Assembly: GCF_000974425.1 (NCBI RefSeq)
Contig: NZ_CP010429.1
Location: forward strand, 2,418,001-2,482,000
Direction: 5' to 3'
DNA from: Spirosoma radiotolerans
Lineage (GTDB): Bacteria > Bacteroidota > Bacteroidia > Cytophagales > Spirosomataceae
DNA: 64,000 nt
Below the pieces are notes generated by a model. It was not told where the DNA came from. It saw only the letters and a program-made list of their open reading frames with translations, and made no database searches. A program made the position numbers and the translations under genes. Positions 62,341 through 64,000 of the stretch are shown piece by piece; the stretch's first letter is position 1; each line of letters opens with the position of its first letter.

Positions 62341-62838
62341 TTACGATACCGCCAGATCACCCAGAAGCATGGAGACGATGCGTGAGCGGTGGGGCCATGA
62401 GGTTTTGTTCTCAGACTTGAGCTGAGGGGAATGGTTATCCTGAGTCTCCTGATTTGATAAATCAGCACGCCGGAGAAGGGCATGGAGTTTAGCTTTTACC
62501 TCTAATGGGTTGAATGGTTTGGATAAGAACGCATCGACACCTTGTTCCAGACATTCTATTCGGGTCGTACTGTCCGACACATTGGAGAGAATGATTACCG
62601 GCGTTTGCGATGTCAAGTGGCTCATGCGAATCAGCTTTGTTAACTCCAGGCCATTAAAGAAAGGTAATTCCAACTCGGTCAGCACGGTGTCGAAACGGTT
62701 TCCCTGGATTAATAGCCGAGCTGCTTCCTGTCCTGTATTCGCCACTGTAATCTTAAAATCTTTTGACAGCGTTTGGACCAGTATATCAACAACGTACTGA
62801 TTTTCGTCTGCGATGAGGATATGGCGTTTCGTCTTCAT
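62341..62838 (-). CDS. Stand-alone response-regulator receiver with Asp-to-Glu phospho-site
   Basis: A 165-residue single-domain receiver (about 6-125) plus a short polar tail. The acidic pair is Asp11/Glu12, the switch Ser is Ser85 (VIILSN) and the conserved Lys is Lys107 (FLSKPF). The phospho-acceptor position is Glu55 (VLTELELP) instead of Asp, which cannot be phosphorylated in the normal way and often mimics the active state. No histidine kinase or output domain is adjacent. It is upstream of the receiver-PGT gene by 240 bases on the same strand, so a joint role in timing polysaccharide start is possible. Confidence 0.82.
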   Translation of the reverse strand: MKTKRHILIADENQYVVDILVQTLSKDFKITVANTGQEAARLLIQGNRFDTVLTELELPFFNGLELTKLIRMSHLTSQTPVIILSNVSDSTTRIECLEQGVDAFLSKPFNPLEVKAKLHALLRRADLSNQETQDNHSPQLKSENKTSWPHRSRIVSMLLGDLAVS

Positions 62839-63461
62839 TAAAGTATTGATAGTAGTAGAATCTATGGGTTAGATTTGAAATTTTAGACTACGGTAGCATG
62901 AAGACGGTTACTTTAGGCACTACAAAAAAAAAGCACCCCAAGGGGTACTGTCTGCCAGATGAATACGAGCAGGCTACTGTTTTATTTTTGCCTAATTTGG
63001 GTATATAGAGTCTATTGGACTGATAGTGAGATATATACTCATCTGTTCGGGTTGCTGGAGGCCGTGATTAGTTGCTTATTAGAATGTTGAAATTTAGTAT
63101 ACTACTATGCTCAAAAATTGATTAAACGGTATGTATATTTTATGCCGAAAATAGGCTTTAACGAGATTTCAAGGTCCATTTTATAGTTTAACGTTCCTGG
63201 GCTTCTTGTTTATTTTATATATCAAACAAAATTAAATTAAATTAAAAAGGCCAAAAATGCTCGAATTGGTAACATGAGAGGATATGGGTGTGTCAGGGCA
63301 AAATAGATGCTTTTTAAAAAAATACTAACACAGCGACTTATTATTACTCTGCTATCAATAATAATGCCATAGTCTGCAACAGTGCTGTTCCAACAATCAG
63401 CCCTGCTATTTATCCGTTTTGCTACAAAGCCGTATCTTTGGGCTACGTATCCGTTGATTTT
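62839..63461. other. AT-rich intergenic region without a convincing gene
   Basis: This 620-base spacer separates the polysaccharide locus from the YfhO gene. It is clearly more A/T-rich than its surroundings. A short G/C hairpin (ACCCCAAGGGGT, 62935-62946) beside an A-run at 62,923-62,932 would resemble a weak terminator on the minus strand ahead of the receiver gene. A three-unit AAATT microsatellite lies near 63,230-63,245. The minus-strand frame 63,237-63,515 has no family features and overlaps the YfhO start. Confidence 0.5.
63433..63440 (+). promoter_or_regulatory. -7 promoter motif (TATCTTTG) for the YfhO-family gene
   Basis: An exact TAnnTTTG match 21 bases before the ATG at 63462. 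A TTTG 11 bases upstream is too close to be the -33 element. Confidence 0.6.
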
Positions 63462-64000
63462 ATGAACCAACCACCCTTTTCTCAACCGCATCGGCGGACC
63501 AGCCTGCTCCCACATCTGATCGCCGTGCTGGGTCTACTTGTGCTGGCTATCATTTATTTTTCGCCCGTCATGTCGGGCAAAACCCTATCGATGCATGATG
63601 TGCAGGAGGCCTCAGCATCTGCCCGGGAAATCCGTGAAATTGCCAAGGAAACCGGCATAAAGCCGCTCTGGACCGATGCCGTCTTTAGTGGCATGCCCGG
63701 CTACATGATTGACTTCAATTACCCCTATATTCTGGTGTATAAGGGCGTCATGGCCGTTGTCAATGTATTACCCAACACGGCCAGTATTGTCTTTATGGTC
63801 ATGTTGAGCATGTATATTCTGCTCATCGTGCTGGGCTGTAACGCCTGGCTTTCTGCGCTGGGAGCAGCGGCCTACGGGCTCGGGACCTTCGGTATTGTGA
63901 GCCTCGAAGCAGGCCACGTTTCCAAGTTATTTGCCATGGCGTATGGTGCTGGTATGTATGCCGGAATCATACTCGCGCTGCGGGGGCGTTACTGGGTTGG
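63462..64000 (+). CDS. YfhO-family membrane protein, N-terminal part
   Basis: The gene runs off the window after about 179 codons. The protein opens MNQPPFSQPHRRTSLLPHLI and has a first helix (about 17-36), a periplasmic loop with SGKTLSMHDVQEASASAREI and LWTDAVFSGMPGYMID, and further helices at about 105-125 and 130-150. These are the N-terminal hallmarks of the YfhO/GT-C-like family, which is thought to glycosylate surface polymers such as lipoteichoic acid in Bacillus; in Bacteroidota the acceptor is unknown. Its start is set by the ATG 21 bases after a good -7 motif. Confidence 0.82.
   Translation, partial: MNQPPFSQPHRRTSLLPHLIAVLGLLVLAIIYFSPVMSGKTLSMHDVQEASASAREIREIAKETGIKPLWTDAVFSGMPGYMIDFNYPYILVYKGVMAVVNVLPNTASIVFMVMLSMYILLIVLGCNAWLSALGAAAYGLGTFGIVSLEAGHVSKLFAMAYGAGMYAGIILALRGRYWV

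Noticed and set aside
62923-62946. Hairpin plus A-run resembling a minus-strand terminator
   Set aside because: The stem is only four or five base pairs with almost no loop, and no minus-strand gene ends there; at most a weak attenuator of the receiver gene.
63237-63515. Minus-strand 92-codon frame before the YfhO gene
   Set aside because: It overlaps the promoter and first codons of the YfhO gene, lies in A/T-rich DNA and has no recognisable sequence features.
1-64000. Search for tRNA, rRNA, CRISPR arrays, integrase or phage genes
   Set aside because: No T-loop-like consensus in a plausible cloverleaf, no regular spaced repeats and no recombinase or phage motifs were seen by reading; a covariance-model scan would be needed to exclude small RNAs.

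Overview
This window looks like a chromosome segment of a Bacteroidota bacterium of the Cytophagales/Spirosoma type. The evidence is: TAnnTTTG-type -7 promoter motifs in front of several genes, two proteins with type IX secretion (T9SS) sorting tails, a CarboxypepD_reg-type TonB-dependent receptor, a TPR/LuxR-like membrane regulator, AraC regulators with a membrane sensor, and close packing with about half G+C by eye. I saw no rRNA, tRNA, CRISPR array, transposase or phage gene.

Region 1 (1-15,030) is mostly housekeeping: the end of pepT, an MBL-fold hydrolase, ribonuclease H, trmN6, a membrane glycosyltransferase, inorganic pyrophosphatase, sppA, a membrane-bound AraC regulator, an acyltransferase-3 protein, bioB, a NIF3-like protein, an NmrA/AraC pair and a lipoprotein. 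Region 2 (15,200-24,250) has an LpxH-type hydrolase and then a probable phytate/phosphate scavenging locus on the minus strand: TonB-dependent receptor, beta-helix lipoprotein and beta-propeller phytase. A divergently controlled TPR/HTH regulator lies upstream. Region 3 (24,600-32,130) is again housekeeping: cdsA, a DUF2007 protein, a CPBP protease, dusB, an EamA exporter, a biotin carrier protein, a TIM-barrel epimerase-like protein, pyrH and frr.

Region 4 (32,230-62,840) is a large surface-polysaccharide locus: processive-type GT2, half-size TolC-like protein, Wzz/GumC-like protein with a decayed kinase domain, Wzx flippase, O-antigen ligase, at least four glycosyltransferases, a hexapeptide acyltransferase, a phosphoglycosyl transferase that would start the lipid-linked chain, a T9SS-exported glycosidase and an adhesin-like T9SS protein. 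Between the Wzz-like and Wzx genes sits the most striking feature: two adjacent genes (36,762-47,633) for a hybrid NRPS-PKS line ordered A-PCP-KS-AT-ACP-aminotransferase, then C-A-PCP-thioesterase. It predicts a small molecule built from an amino acid extended by malonate, transaminated at the beta-carbon, joined to a second amino acid and released. The locus ends with an unusual regulatory pair: a phosphoglycosyl transferase with an N-terminal receiver-like domain and a Cys/His-rich insertion, and an upstream stand-alone receiver whose phospho-acceptor Asp is Glu. Region 5 (63,462-64,000) is the start of a YfhO-family membrane protein.

The intergenic spaces are rich in long, nearly perfect palindromes, which fall into at least three families (an ACAGAGG family, an AGTTTCTTAAAAC family, and heptamer-periodic elements). 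Several do double duty as terminators between converging genes.
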